Source of the DNA: Antitrichia curtipendula
Lineage: Eukaryota > Streptophyta > Bryopsida > Hypnales > Leucodontaceae
Assembly (NCBI GenBank): GCA_951230915.1
Contig: OX579640.1
Location: 13,412,981 to 13,476,980, forward strand
Direction of reading: 5' to 3'
DNA length: 64,000 bases
Positions 26,765 through 36,772 of the stretch are shown piece by piece. The position numbers and the translations under genes were made by a program. How positions within the stretch are numbered: the first letter of the stretch is position 1; the number at the start of each line of letters is the position of its first letter. The notes under the pieces were generated by a model. It saw nothing but the letters and a program-made list of their open reading frames with translations, had not been told where the DNA came from and searched no databases.

Positions 26765-27833
26765 TAGAGATCAAGTAATGAAATGCACCACAACAAATTC
26801 AATTTTTTTTATAGAATGAGTTTTGATGCATTTGAAAATATGTTGAACATATTGACACCATTCTTGAGAAGTAGGTATGTCAATCATCTGAGGCTACAAA
26901 TGGAATTTATAAAAATTGCAGCATGTTTGATTTATAGATTTGCTCATGACAATAGTCCAGAATACATGGCATATTGTTTTAAGATTGGGGCTTCAACCAT
27001 GGAAATATGTAGACATGGTTTGTGACATACTTACGGACAAAAACAAATTGTTTGGTTATTACATTTAGTATTCCTAGTAGAGACCACCTTCAAACCATCA
27101 TATATGACTCCAAAAAAATAATAGGATTGTCAAATATTTATGGAGCTATTGATGACACTCATATATTGTTAGCAAAGATTCCTAGTAGACAAGTGACATT
27201 AGTTGCAAGTGACTTTTTCAATAGAAAAAAATTTCATTCTATTGTTCTACAAGCGGTGTGTGATTCACAAAAAAAAATCTAAAATGTTTGCGCCAGTCAA
27301 CCCAGAGGAGTATATGACAGTAGTCAATTCAAAGTCTCAAGTTTATACAAGAGATTGAGGAGACAAGAAATTCTTGAAGAACCAGTTGTTTTGATGGACT
27401 ATGTCTGTTGCGCTCCTTATTTGATTGGAGACGCTACATACCCCATTTGCAGAAACTTGATGAGAAATTGGAAGGCTCCAAACGATTTGGAGAAGAAGCG
27501 ATTTGATAATTCAATGAACTCTTGTAGAGTGGTCATTGAACAAGTGTTTGGGAGTTTGAAAAATAGATGGAAGATCTTAAGGCATTTCAACTCAAGAGTG
27601 GATAGGGCCGCTATGGTGATTGTGGCATGTTGTTGGCTTCACAAGTAGTGTGAATTCTTGAATGAACCAAAGCCTCATGTGGCTAATGCTCGTTTAAGAG
27701 GAGGTCCACTAGTTGGATTTGGCAACGTTAGGTTACCCGTGGCTAGAGATGAAGAAGCATCAAAATGTGAGGGAGAAAAATTGAGGGTAAAATTGTATGC
27801 ACAATGGGTTATGGAAAATCCAAATGATGAATG
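26765..27833 (+). pseudogene. decayed PIF/Harbinger transposase
   Basis: Frames at 26783-27025, 27022-27282, 27355-27648 and 27660-27833 read together as one DDE transposase of the plant Harbinger (DDE_Tnp_4) type. Visible motifs in order: a helix-rich N-terminal part with FDAFENMLNIL; GAIDDTHI, the first catalytic Asp region; LIGDATYP, the second; and VVIEQVFGSLKNRWKIL, the third catalytic acid in the family's FGxLKxRW block; then a C-terminal EQW-like tail (YAQWVMENP). The coding chain is broken by one frameshift near 27025 and by stops near 27282 and 27648. The N-terminal start is uncertain. The accessory Myb/SANT-like ORF lies convergent downstream. Confidence 0.85.
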
Positions 27834-28949
27834 AATGCTAATACATTGCACATGTAATTTTTTAAATCTTTGAATGCAAATGCTTGTATACATGTACATA
27901 AAATCATGTTGGAAAGAAGTCTTTTATTGAATGTAGTGGAATCTAGAACAAATCCAAACAAATTTCACACAAGATTAGTAAAACACACCAATCCTCTAAT
28001 GCTTTGCAAGAACATAAGATATCAAAGGTACTTCTACTTAGTAGTACTAGAGGTCTCTTTGCTCTTGAGCACTTCAACAAACAAAGTGGCAATTTTCAAT
28101 TAGCCTTTCATTACCAAGTTTCTATTCTCTCTATCACTTTCTATTATTTCCTCTGCAATCGACATCTTCATTTTCACCACCTCTACAATTCCTTTAGAGA
28201 AATTACTAATGGCAAAGGCAATGCACTCCTTTGCAGTAGTTAACTTCTTCTTTCTCTTCTCTACACTCTTATTTACTTGTCCTTCACATCCTGGTTGGTT
28301 AATTGCTTGTGCGCGTGGAGACTATGCAGAAGTAACTCATTTAGGGAGAGGAATAGGAGGAGTGATAGGCAAAGTATTGTCCTCATCATCACTCACAACA
28401 TGAACCTTATAATGTTGCAAATGGATGTCATTATCAATACCATGAGGCACCCCATTGATTTTAGCCATATTGTCAAAGGTATTGTCAATGATTTTGTACT
28501 ATGGAATCCAAGAAGAAGGTGGAGCTCCCGTTTCTTCTTACTTTGCCTTCTTTTTTTGATAAATACTCCCCATCTTCTTCCATTTCACTACAAGAAAACG
28601 AGGGGTTCTGCGACTGCACTGTGCAACTCATTTTGTAGTTGCATACGTCGTTTGCAACTAGGTGATAATCTGGAGCCCGCAGTTGCAGTGTAGTCGCAGG
28701 GGGTTTATATCATCGGACAGTATTCAAAAAACTTCATCGACAAATTATTCTGACGTGGAGTTTACTGCCACGTAAGGTCAGGTCCTGCATTCGATACTTG
28801 AAGCACTTGTAGTCGACTTCATTGCAACTAGCATACACTCGCTTATGACGTATCATATGCAACTTGTTCACAACTTTTTTGCAACTAGATTCTGTTGATG
28901 TATGACTTCTTTGCCACTACTATGCAAATACAGAGGGATCTGCGACTAG

Positions 28950-29775
28950 TTTCTGATGTGTCCAGCTACTCATCAAGTATGCGACTTTTATGCAACAAGT
29001 TTTCAATTCATGTGCTACTCCTTTGCTACTTCTAAGCAACTTCTGGATAACTCCTATGCAACTGATCGTCAACTCATATGCAATTAAATTGCAACTCAAA
29101 GTTCACTCAGGTAGAACTCATTTGCAACTAAAAATCGACTCACATACGACTAATTTGCAACTCAACACCAACTAACATGCAACTCATTTGGAACTCAAAG
29201 CCAACTCATATACAACTAGTTTGAAACTCAATGCCAACTTCCGTGCAACTCATTTGCTAAAAAAACCTTGCCTCGGGCAACTTGTTTGCAACACATTGCC
29301 AACTTATATGCTACCAATTTCCAACTTAGAGCCAAATCAGATGCAACTAGTCTTCAACTCAAAGCCAATTTACATGAAACTAGTTTGCAACTCAAAGCCA
29401 ACTCAGATGCAACTAGTTTGCCACTTTAAGCCAACTCATGTGGAAATAGTTTGCAACTCTAAACCAACTCACATACAACTAGTTTGCAACTCAAAGCCAA
29501 CTCAAAAGCAACTCTTTTGCAAAAGAAGGCCTACTCATAGGCAACTAGTTCACAACTCAGAGCCAACTCAAGAGCAACTACGTTGCAACTCGAAGCCAAC
29601 TCCCATACAATTAGTTTACAACTGAGAACTGACTCACATATATCTAATTTGCAACTCAAAGCCAACTCAAGGCCAACTGACATACAACTAATTTGCAACT
29701 AAGAGCTGACTTATATACAACTAGTTTGCAACTAAGAGCTGACTCAGGTACAACTAGTTTGCAACTAAGAACTAA
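28950..29775. repeat. CACTA left sub-terminal repeat array
   Basis: About twenty degenerate copies of a roughly 30-36 bp unit built on TTTGCAACTCAAAGCCAACT plus a CATA(C/T)(A/G)CAACTAG word. In En/Spm elements such sub-terminal motifs bind the TNPA protein; that role is inferred here. Open frames of 145 codons pass through the array because of its regular composition and are not genes. Confidence 0.85.
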
Positions 29776-29779
29776 CTTA

Positions 29780-30386
29780 CTACTAAGGGAATTCCCCACG
29801 TATTCAAACTCAAGATCTATAATATCTCTGAGCTTTTTCAAAGTTTGTGGCCTGTGTTTATCCCAGTGAATAACACTCATATCAAGTATCAAAGGAGCAA
29901 AGGCCCTCATAGTTCAGTCCCAAATAGTCTTCCTAGAAGAAGAGGCATCAATTTGACCATTTGACTTCACATGTAATTCATTTGGTCTTTTGTCATTATT
30001 GCTTCTTTCTTCTGCTTTCTTCTCTAACTCTCTGTACCTCTTGCGCCTAGTAGAACGTCCACCACTCTCTGACTGATACACCACTTCTTGTGATTGTACA
30101 TGCCCTTGCCACAAAGCTGAAATAGGGAGAACATGAAGTTCAACCATTGTCCGTTGTGGAGGTTCGGTAGGTGGTGGTGGTATGGACTGTGGTGGTATCC
30201 ATTGCCACTGTCCAACTGGGCTTTGGGGCATTGGTTGTCTTGCAAATCCACCATGATGAGAAGGCGAGGATCTCTTTCTGCTACTAGAGGCTTCTCCATA
30301 TATGCGACTATCATCCTCTTCAAATTGATTGTCTTCATTCCCTGAAAGAATACAACAACATTAGTAGTATTAAAAGTAATGTACAA
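29780..30386 (-). pseudogene. En/Spm plant-transposase-like remnant (CACTA)
   Basis: Minus-strand frames give a proline-rich segment (QSIPPPPTEPPQR), a basic coiled segment (RRKRYRELEKKAEERS), and then WDKHRPQTLKKLRDIIDLEFEYVG before running into the sub-terminal repeats. The last part resembles the start of the Ptta/En/Spm plant transposase domain. Two overlapping frames and a stop after KTIWD show decay or unrecognised splicing. Could be the TNPA-like accessory protein of the element. Orientation is opposite to the TNPD remnant. Confidence 0.5.
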
Positions 30387-31515
30387 AAGAGAAAATTCTT
30401 ATTACTGAACCTTTGTTTTCTTTAAAAGAAATTCATTTCCATAAAAAAAATTCAATTCATCTTCTTCAGTGCTGTGAGAGTCCTCTGAAGCCGGCATATC
30501 ATCTTCAGCACTTGCATCTTCACTGATAGCTTTTAGGTCTTCACTACCAACTCTAGCACTCTTCTGTGTGGGCAATGCTGGAGCTTGAGTATGCTATTCT
30601 TGCACACTTTTGTACTTTGCAATTGAAGCTCCCCTACAAACCAACCAACATTATAGCTTTAAAGAAAAATGATATAAAAACAATCATCTATTTTTAGAGC
30701 CACATAATACATGAAGATTTCTGACATTACTTTGGATACTATGCTATGTTGTGTCTATTTTGTAACTACATGACAAGTAGCAATTGCATGCCAACTAGCT
30801 TGCAACTATATGGCAACTAATTGGCAATTAGCTTGCAACTACATAGCAACTACATGGCAACTAGTTTGCAACTTCAATTACCTTTATAATGCTACATCAA
30901 CTTTTTACAAAAACTACTGAAATACTAGGAAACAAAAATATTGCAACCACCTAATCTTAAACATCATTAGAAGACTAAAGACAATCTCCTAATTTTAGTG
31001 AGGCCCTTACAGTTCCTTTGATGTTGCTTTTATAGGTTGTACTTATATTGCTCGCTCCACCACTCTAGCATCTCGACGCAATTCCCTCTCCATTTTCTCA
31101 TAGTCAATAGAATCCGTGCCAAGCGATTCTCATTCACCTACCTAAGAAGTCAAGATAATGGTTCAATGAACAATTACTACTTCATTCAACTCTTCAAGAA
31201 CTCTTTCTATCGCCAGCACAAAAGAATGTATAAAGAAAACTATTGTTCTATGTTGTTTGCAAATTGGCTTGAATAGTTCAAAATCTCACAAACTCTACAA
31301 ACTTGAAAACCATTATCATTAATTGTAAATGGCATAGCCAATTCCACACAAAACATTAGTTCCATGAGTTCTTGCTTAGAATTACACCTATCACCAAAGT
31401 ACTTCATCAAAAATGATTTAATTCCTAAATCAATAGATGCATTCGTCATTTCTACACTACTCTTAAAAGTCATTCATCAGCCACTCTAGGGTTTAGGCGT
31501 CCTTGCAGAGTTAGT

Positions 31516-31890
31516 TTATTTCCTGATAAACAGTTTCATATAATAACCCGAAACCCTAACAAATATAAAGGCACAAAGGCTTACAAATGCGTACCATTCT
31601 GATGACCCTGAAAACATTTCCATTTGAAGCCTAAGGAAGCCAAAAAGTCTCGCAGAGAAACACCTCCACCCCAAGCTTCTGCTCCTTGTGAACTCCACTC
31701 TGCTCGCAGAATCCTCCTCTCGCACAGAACCCTCCGCTCCGCTCGCAGAACCCTCCGCTCCGCTCGCAGAACCCTCCGCTCCGCTCGCAGAACCCTCCGC
31801 TCCGCTTGTAGAATCCTCCACTTCGCTCACAAAATCCTCTACTTGCAGAACCCTAGCAGGATGGATGGATGAGAGAGATGAGAGTTGCAA
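31516..31890 (-). repeat. 21-bp tandem repeat coding GAEGSAS heptads
   Basis: At about 31720-31810 a 21-bp unit containing CTCGCAGAACCCTCCG is repeated four to five times. On the minus strand the surrounding 124-codon frame turns it into GAEGSAS repeats in an acidic serine-rich chain. It lies in the middle of the CACTA element and could be the N-terminal part of its minus-strand gene, but I recognise no domain. Confidence 0.6.
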
Positions 31891-32215
31891 CCCACTTTGA
31901 ATGGATGGAGGGATGAGACTAGGAATTCCTATTTATTCTATATAAAACTCTCAATCTCTTCAAAGATTCTCAAAATTTACTGTATATTGAATGTGCAATT
32001 ACAAAGTGTACAATTAGAGAGGTTTGATTGTAGATAATTGTAATGTCTCATGCATTGCGGGATGCAGCGCATAATTATGTGTTGAATAATATTGCTATTT
32101 TGGAGCCACTTGTCAAGTAAGTTGTACTAGCTTCTTCTTCCACTTGTAGAATCCATTTAATAAAACAGAGATAGGTTGCAATATATTGATATGAAATTAG
32201 TGTGAATAGCAAACT

Positions 32216-32375
32216 ACTGACTACCATGCATTTGAAAAGCAACTAAAATGCAACTGAAAAGCAACTGCCATGCAATTAAAATGCAACTAAAATGCAATTA
32301 AAGTGCAACTACAATGCAACTGAAATGCAACTAAACAGCAAGGGAACTACAACTAACATGCAACTAAAATGCAAG
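32216..32375. repeat. internal ATGCAACTAAA repeat cluster
   Basis: About twelve degenerate copies of an 11-bp word (ATGCAACTAAA and variants) lie inside the CACTA element, related to the TGCAACT words of its sub-terminal arrays. A weaker cluster lies at about 30765-30880. Confidence 0.75.
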
Positions 32376-32434
32376 TATCGTCACTTCAAAATTAATGTCT
32401 GAGGTAGGTGGATGGAATTGACCATCTATAGTAT

Positions 32435-33558
32435 TTGCTACTAGGAAATCTTTACATTTATGATTTTGAACTTCTATCTTGTGTGTGTAAGAAGTGGAAG
32501 AAAGAACGTGAAATTGATCCAAGCATAGCACCACTTGATGCGTGGATAAGAATGGCTCTTTGCAATAGTAGTGCTGATGCTCACACTCCGGAGGACAGAG
32601 ATAGGATGTTATTATCCAACAGACCATCGCAGAAGACACTTCGATATTTTCGTATGAGAGCTTTTGGAAATCACTTCAAACACGATATTCGTTATTTTGG
32701 GAGTTTTCCTATCTCCCAACTTAGGTCGGTTTGCGCTGATCTGAATCACAGATTGGGAAACTGGAATTTTTGAATGGGCATAACTTACTCAAATTTTGTC
32801 CAAACTGAACATATGAGGTGTTTTTTGACATCTACGGAATCTTTAGATGTCAAAAAACACCTCATATGCCCAGTTTGGACAAGATTTGAGTAAGTTATGG
32901 CCATTCGAAAATTCTAGTTTTCCAATCTGTGGTGCAGATCAGCGCGAACTGCGTTGAACTGCATACTCCCAAAATCATGGAATTCTCCCAAAATAACGAA
33001 TATCGTGTTTTCAGGGTTGACGATAACTCTTCTAACCAATTGCAAACATATAATTGCGGTGTTGCATCTGTATTCGAAATTTCAGCTCTTGATCTTTGAG
33101 ACGTGTCAGTGCACTACGTCGAAGTATTGAAAGATATATTCAAACTAGATTATGGATGTCTTAGCAATCCCGTGATACTATTGTGGTGTGAATGGGTGAA
33201 AAAATTAGACAATCGAGGAAATCCAACATACATTAGGGATAATGATGGTTTCTTTGTAGTGAACTTTCGTCACAAAATGTGGAAGATGCTTGATCCCTTT
33301 ATTTTTCCAAGCCAAGCAACCCAAGTGTTCTTTGCATCTGATGTGCTTAGGAAAGAAGATTGGAAAGTAGTATTACACAAGCAACCTCGTGCTCGACGAG
33401 AATTTGTAGACTCATTAGATGTATTCGTTAGCACTACTGTTCAAACTTCTGGTCTCGTTGCTCCAGAGAATGTGCCTCCTTTACCTACTGTCCCGTCTCT
33501 AATTGGAGCTATAGAGTTATCTGTAGAGGACAATCTCTTGGCATCTGCAAGATATTAA
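32435..33558 (+). pseudogene. CACTA TNPD C-terminal remnant (DUF4216)
   Basis: The frame 33103-33558 shows the DUF4216 pattern: HYVEVLKDIFKLDYG, then LLWCEWV, DGFFVVNFRHKMW, DPFIFPSQATQVFFASD and WKVVLHKQPR. This domain follows the transposase in plant CACTA TNPD proteins. The frame at 32435-32677 supplies the segment before it (ending FGNHF) and is interrupted by the 331-bp foldback element at 32679-33009; after that element the chain continues as VDDNSSNQLQTYNCGV, the family's usual NSGV motif. A stop (TGA) lies between this and the HYVEVL frame. The catalytic transposase part is absent. Confidence 0.82.
32679..33009. mobile_element. foldback MITE in the CACTA coding remnant, TSD TTCA
   Basis: The termini are AACACGATATTCGTTATTTT and its perfect complement, and pairing continues with few mismatches to a tight centre at about 32835 (GACATCT against AGATGTC), so nearly all 331 bp form one hairpin. 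It is flanked by TTCA at 32675-32678 and 33010-33013. Removing it with one TTCA restores the reading frame across the DUF4216 region. The superfamily is not clear from a 4-bp duplication and this terminus. Confidence 0.85.
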
Positions 33559-33589
33559 GAGCATTTATGGAAAATATTCATTTTCTAAA

Positions 33590-34450
33590 CAAACTCTAAT
33601 TGTTTCCTAGTTGTGTTCTAGCTGTTCTATAGTTGTATGCTAGTTATTTCGTAGTTGCATGGCAATTGTTCTATACTTGCATGCTAGTTGTTCTGTAGAA
33701 GGATGTCAATTGTTCTATAGTTGCATGCTAGTTATTCTCTAGCTGCATACAAGTCACTCTATAGTTGTATGAGAGTCAAATATTAGTTGCATATTAGTCA
33801 TTTTATAGTTGCATGTTGGTTGTTCTTTCCAGTTGCATTCTAGTCCTTCTTTAGTTGCAATCCAATCAGTTTATAATCCAATCCTAGCGTACACATGTCC
33901 ACATCAGCAACTATGGTGAATGTCGGATGTCTAAAATTTCACAGTCACTTTTCTAGTTGCATACGAGTCACTATATAGTTGCATGCGAGTCATTTTATAG
34001 TTGCATGTTGGTTGTTCTTTCCAGTTGCATTCTAGTCCTTCTTTAGTTGCAATCCAATCAGTTTATAGTCCAATCCTAGCGTACACGTGTCCACATCAGC
34101 AACTATGGTGAATGTCGGATGTCTAAAACCTCACAGTCACTTCTCTAGTTGCATACGAGTCACTCTATAGTTGCATGAGAGTCATTCTCTAGTTGCATGT
34201 CGGTTGTTCTTTCCAGTTGCATTCTAGTCCTTCTTTAGTTGAATTCGAATCAGTTTTTAGTCGAACCCTAGTGTACGGTTGTCCACATCAGCAACTACGA
34301 TGAATGTCGGATGTAAAATACCTCACGATAAATTCTCAGTTACACTTCCGTAACCCTATTTTTCATTCTACGACTACTTAGCGACTATAACAGCATAGTC
34401 GTAAAATTTGGTGCAAATACAGAGGGATGTAGTTGCAGAGTAGTTGAATA
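33590..34450. repeat. CACTA right sub-terminal array with 192-bp tandem units
   Basis: The stretch starts with short TAGTTGCATGCTAGTTGTTC words and then has three copies of a 192-bp unit; GCATGTTGGTTGTTC or its variant begins at 33811, 34003 and 34195. Each unit contains CACATCAGCAACTA and GAATGTCGGATGT. Motifs are inverted relative to the left array, as expected for the opposite end of a CACTA element. Confidence 0.85.
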
Positions 34451-34665
34451 GGACACGTAGTTGTATTTGAGTCGGTTGTGAAAGACCTCTTTTTCTTCCA
34501 GTGTTTGTCACAAGTTTGAATCCACATTCTTTGAGGGTCGTTAGGAAACTAAGCATTCAACTTCCTTGCAAAAGCCTTCTCATTCGCTTATTTGAACAGC
34601 TTCCGGTTGTACTCCCAATACTTCTCCTCACACATGTCCACAAAAAACTTCAAAGTTCCCTCCAT

Positions 34666-36772
34666 CTATTCTCTCTTCAAATTTGAAGAATCCCCCTCCC
34701 CTCTCTTTTGAGTCCTTTGAAAATCGACTTTTCCCTCATCACCAAGCATAAGTGCTAGTAGACCCTTCTTGAAACCTCCATAATGTCTCTAAGATCTAAA
34801 CCCTAACTCATTCTAACTAAAATTCAAACTCGTAGTTCACTCCGTGGACAATTGAGAAGATCGACAAACTATGTGGGGAAGTAGGAGAAGACTTGAAGCT
34901 ATGAGGAAGCGTCGTAGGCTTTGATACAGATTACATTGTTATTGTTATTTCACTGTTTCTTCACCGCTCCGGTAAGAGGCCCACCGTGAAGGCACATATC
35001 GTAGATTTGATTAGCTTTGCCTATGAGGGCTCGATGAGGGCAAACCCATGTTTTTGCACCCTCACCTGCAACATTGCACGACCTAAGTTGGCTCTATGTG
35101 CGCAGGTCTATCAACCCAAGCAAAGTAAGGGCAATGACCATCTTCCTTTTATATTTAGGGAAGGATATTCCAATCTTCCTAGAATTTTGGGGGTTAAAAT
35201 CCATCAATAAGCAATGTTAGTAATGAATAAAGTTGTCTTTCAAACAATGACTTAACCCTGGAGCACTCCAAAGTCCAAAAAATGGACGACAAATAGAATG
35301 GATGCAGTCTAATGGCCACGAAATTGACATTTTTCATTCATCCATTTTTCTGGAACCTTGGGGGTGAGTTTTGTCTCTGTTCATCATAATAGTGACTACA
35401 AAAGTGGTAGCTATATTTTTCTAGAAAATACAAAAGTGAAACTACTCTAATTGTGAGACAAATTTGGGAGTGCCCGGTGTGAATTTGGGATTGAAATTAT
35501 GAATGCAAGTTGTCAGAATTGAAGTTGGGTAGCAGGACTTAGGCCTCGCTATTTGCAATCACTCTTCAATTGTATAATTCTTGACACTTATTAAAAAACA
35601 AAACATCACAAACTCCAATTCTCTGGAAGACTATGCGTAATGAAAGCAAGCACTATTGGATAGTGAAGTGTCTGCAAGAGTCGAAATGGTACTATAATAA
35701 TATAAAAGTATGTTCGATTTTCAATGGCCCCCAACATATGAGGTAAACATAAGGTGGGTACCCCCAAAATCACGCCGTGCCTTAAACCGCAATCTACTTT
35801 AAGCCCCCAAATGGTGTCAGTATAATCTGAAAATTGCACCTCCTTGTCTTTCGCACTTCTTAAAAGCACTTCTCGTACTACAGAAGTTCTTCTATCTGAT
35901 CCATATTTTTCCATAATTTCTACACCTTGCATGCGACTAAAGGGACGTGATTTCTGCAGCGATGAGCACCTGCTCGAGAAAAATCAAAGGCCATTTTCTA
36001 CTAGTCAAACCTCATGATCTTCCTACCGCAACTAAGTAACTCCTATGTCACAAGATCCTGCGGTTACTTTTGCAATGTAGTGTACCAATTTCCCAACATC
36101 ATGTCTGCAATTTCATCGACTTTTCACGTTGTCTTCCACTTCGGCAATGAGTCCAGACCTTCCAGGATTAAACCTTTCAATCCTCAACAATATTTTTGAA
36201 GGAAGCAATTCTTAGAAGTACTTACATAGCATTGCTCCATATAAAAATAAAAATAAATAAATAAAAGTATATAGAGAGAGAGATTCCAACCATAGAAAGT
36301 GGAAGTGTACATATTTGTATACATTATACACATTCAATAAAAAACTTTGCAATAGATGTCATGTATATAGGGCATACAATTGGATAGTTTCTACATTACT
36401 CACCAGCCTTATCATATTCACATACAAATGAAGATCATGTTCATAAGCTTAGTGAGATACTAGGAAGCTGGATGAATTGCTGACTTCAGCTTCATTTGTC
36501 CATGAACCAAACATTGCAATGTTATGATGACCTAGAAGCAAGGTGCCATGAATTTTAGCAAGTAGTCAACATTTGCAACATCATCATTGAACTTCTATGG
36601 CAAGTGTAATTTTTTTGCAAATGGTGTTTCTCATAATAAAAACCACAATAAAAGTTCAAAATTTAGAAATTTGGATTAAGAACCATGCATCTTATACATA
36701 TTTAAAATCTTTACCAAATCTTGGTTTCAAGACATTCAACCTGTGCTCCAATTAATCAAGTTGCAAAACTGA
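34666..36772. other. intergenic, no firm gene
   Basis: The right border of the Harbinger element should fall in the first part but no terminus was identified. A minus-strand frame at 35606-35932 reads GVEIMEKYGSDRRTSVVREVLL; the KYGSDRRT word faintly recalls type II topoisomerase/gyrase A sequences but too little is present to call it. The last 600 bp are AT-rich 3' flank of the PPR gene. Confidence 0.4.

Larger units (their letters stand above)
28586..34503. mobile_element. CACTA (En/Spm) element, 5.9 kb, TSD TTT
   Basis: The left terminus CACTACAAGAAAACGAGG and the right terminus (reverse complement CACTGGAAGAAAAAGAGG) are inverted; the flanks 28583-28585 and 34504-34506 are both TTT, the 3-bp duplication made by CACTA elements. 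Both ends carry dense sub-terminal arrays of TTGCAACT-type words (28600-29770 and 33590-34450). Inside are a plus-strand remnant of the TNPD C-terminal DUF4216 region (32435-33558) and a minus-strand remnant resembling a plant transposase (29780-30386). The catalytic Transposase_21 core is missing, so the copy could not move by itself. Confidence 0.88.
28100..34665 (-). pseudogene. Harbinger Myb/SANT-like ORF split by a CACTA insertion
   Basis: The N-terminal piece is 34665-34504 (MEGTLKFFVDMCEEKYWEY, then WIQTCDK) and the C-terminal piece is 28585-28100 (WKKMGSIYQKKK near its start, ending in an acidic then helical tail). The two parts join exactly across the CACTA element once one TTT duplication is removed, giving a Myb/SANT-like DNA-binding domain of the kind encoded by the second ORF of PIF/Harbinger transposons, whose product helps the transposase enter the nucleus and bind ends. 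Several in-frame stops show decay (after EYNRKLFK, after KLNA, and two after PIPLPK). It is convergent with the transposase. Confidence 0.75.

Noticed and set aside
29188..29625. 145-codon open frame with repeating QLVCNSKPTH peptides
   Set aside because: It is the translation of the CACTA sub-terminal repeat array; no domain, and regular spacing explains the absence of stops.
26163..31005. GGGCCTCAC at 26176 and GTGAGGCCC at about 30997, both beside TTA, considered as Harbinger ends
   Set aside because: The right copy lies inside the younger CACTA element, so it cannot be the end of the older Harbinger element; likely chance.
35606..35932. Minus-strand frame with KYGSDRRT, considered as a gyrase A fragment
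   Set aside because: Only about eight residues resemble the family and the rest does not follow it; too weak to call.
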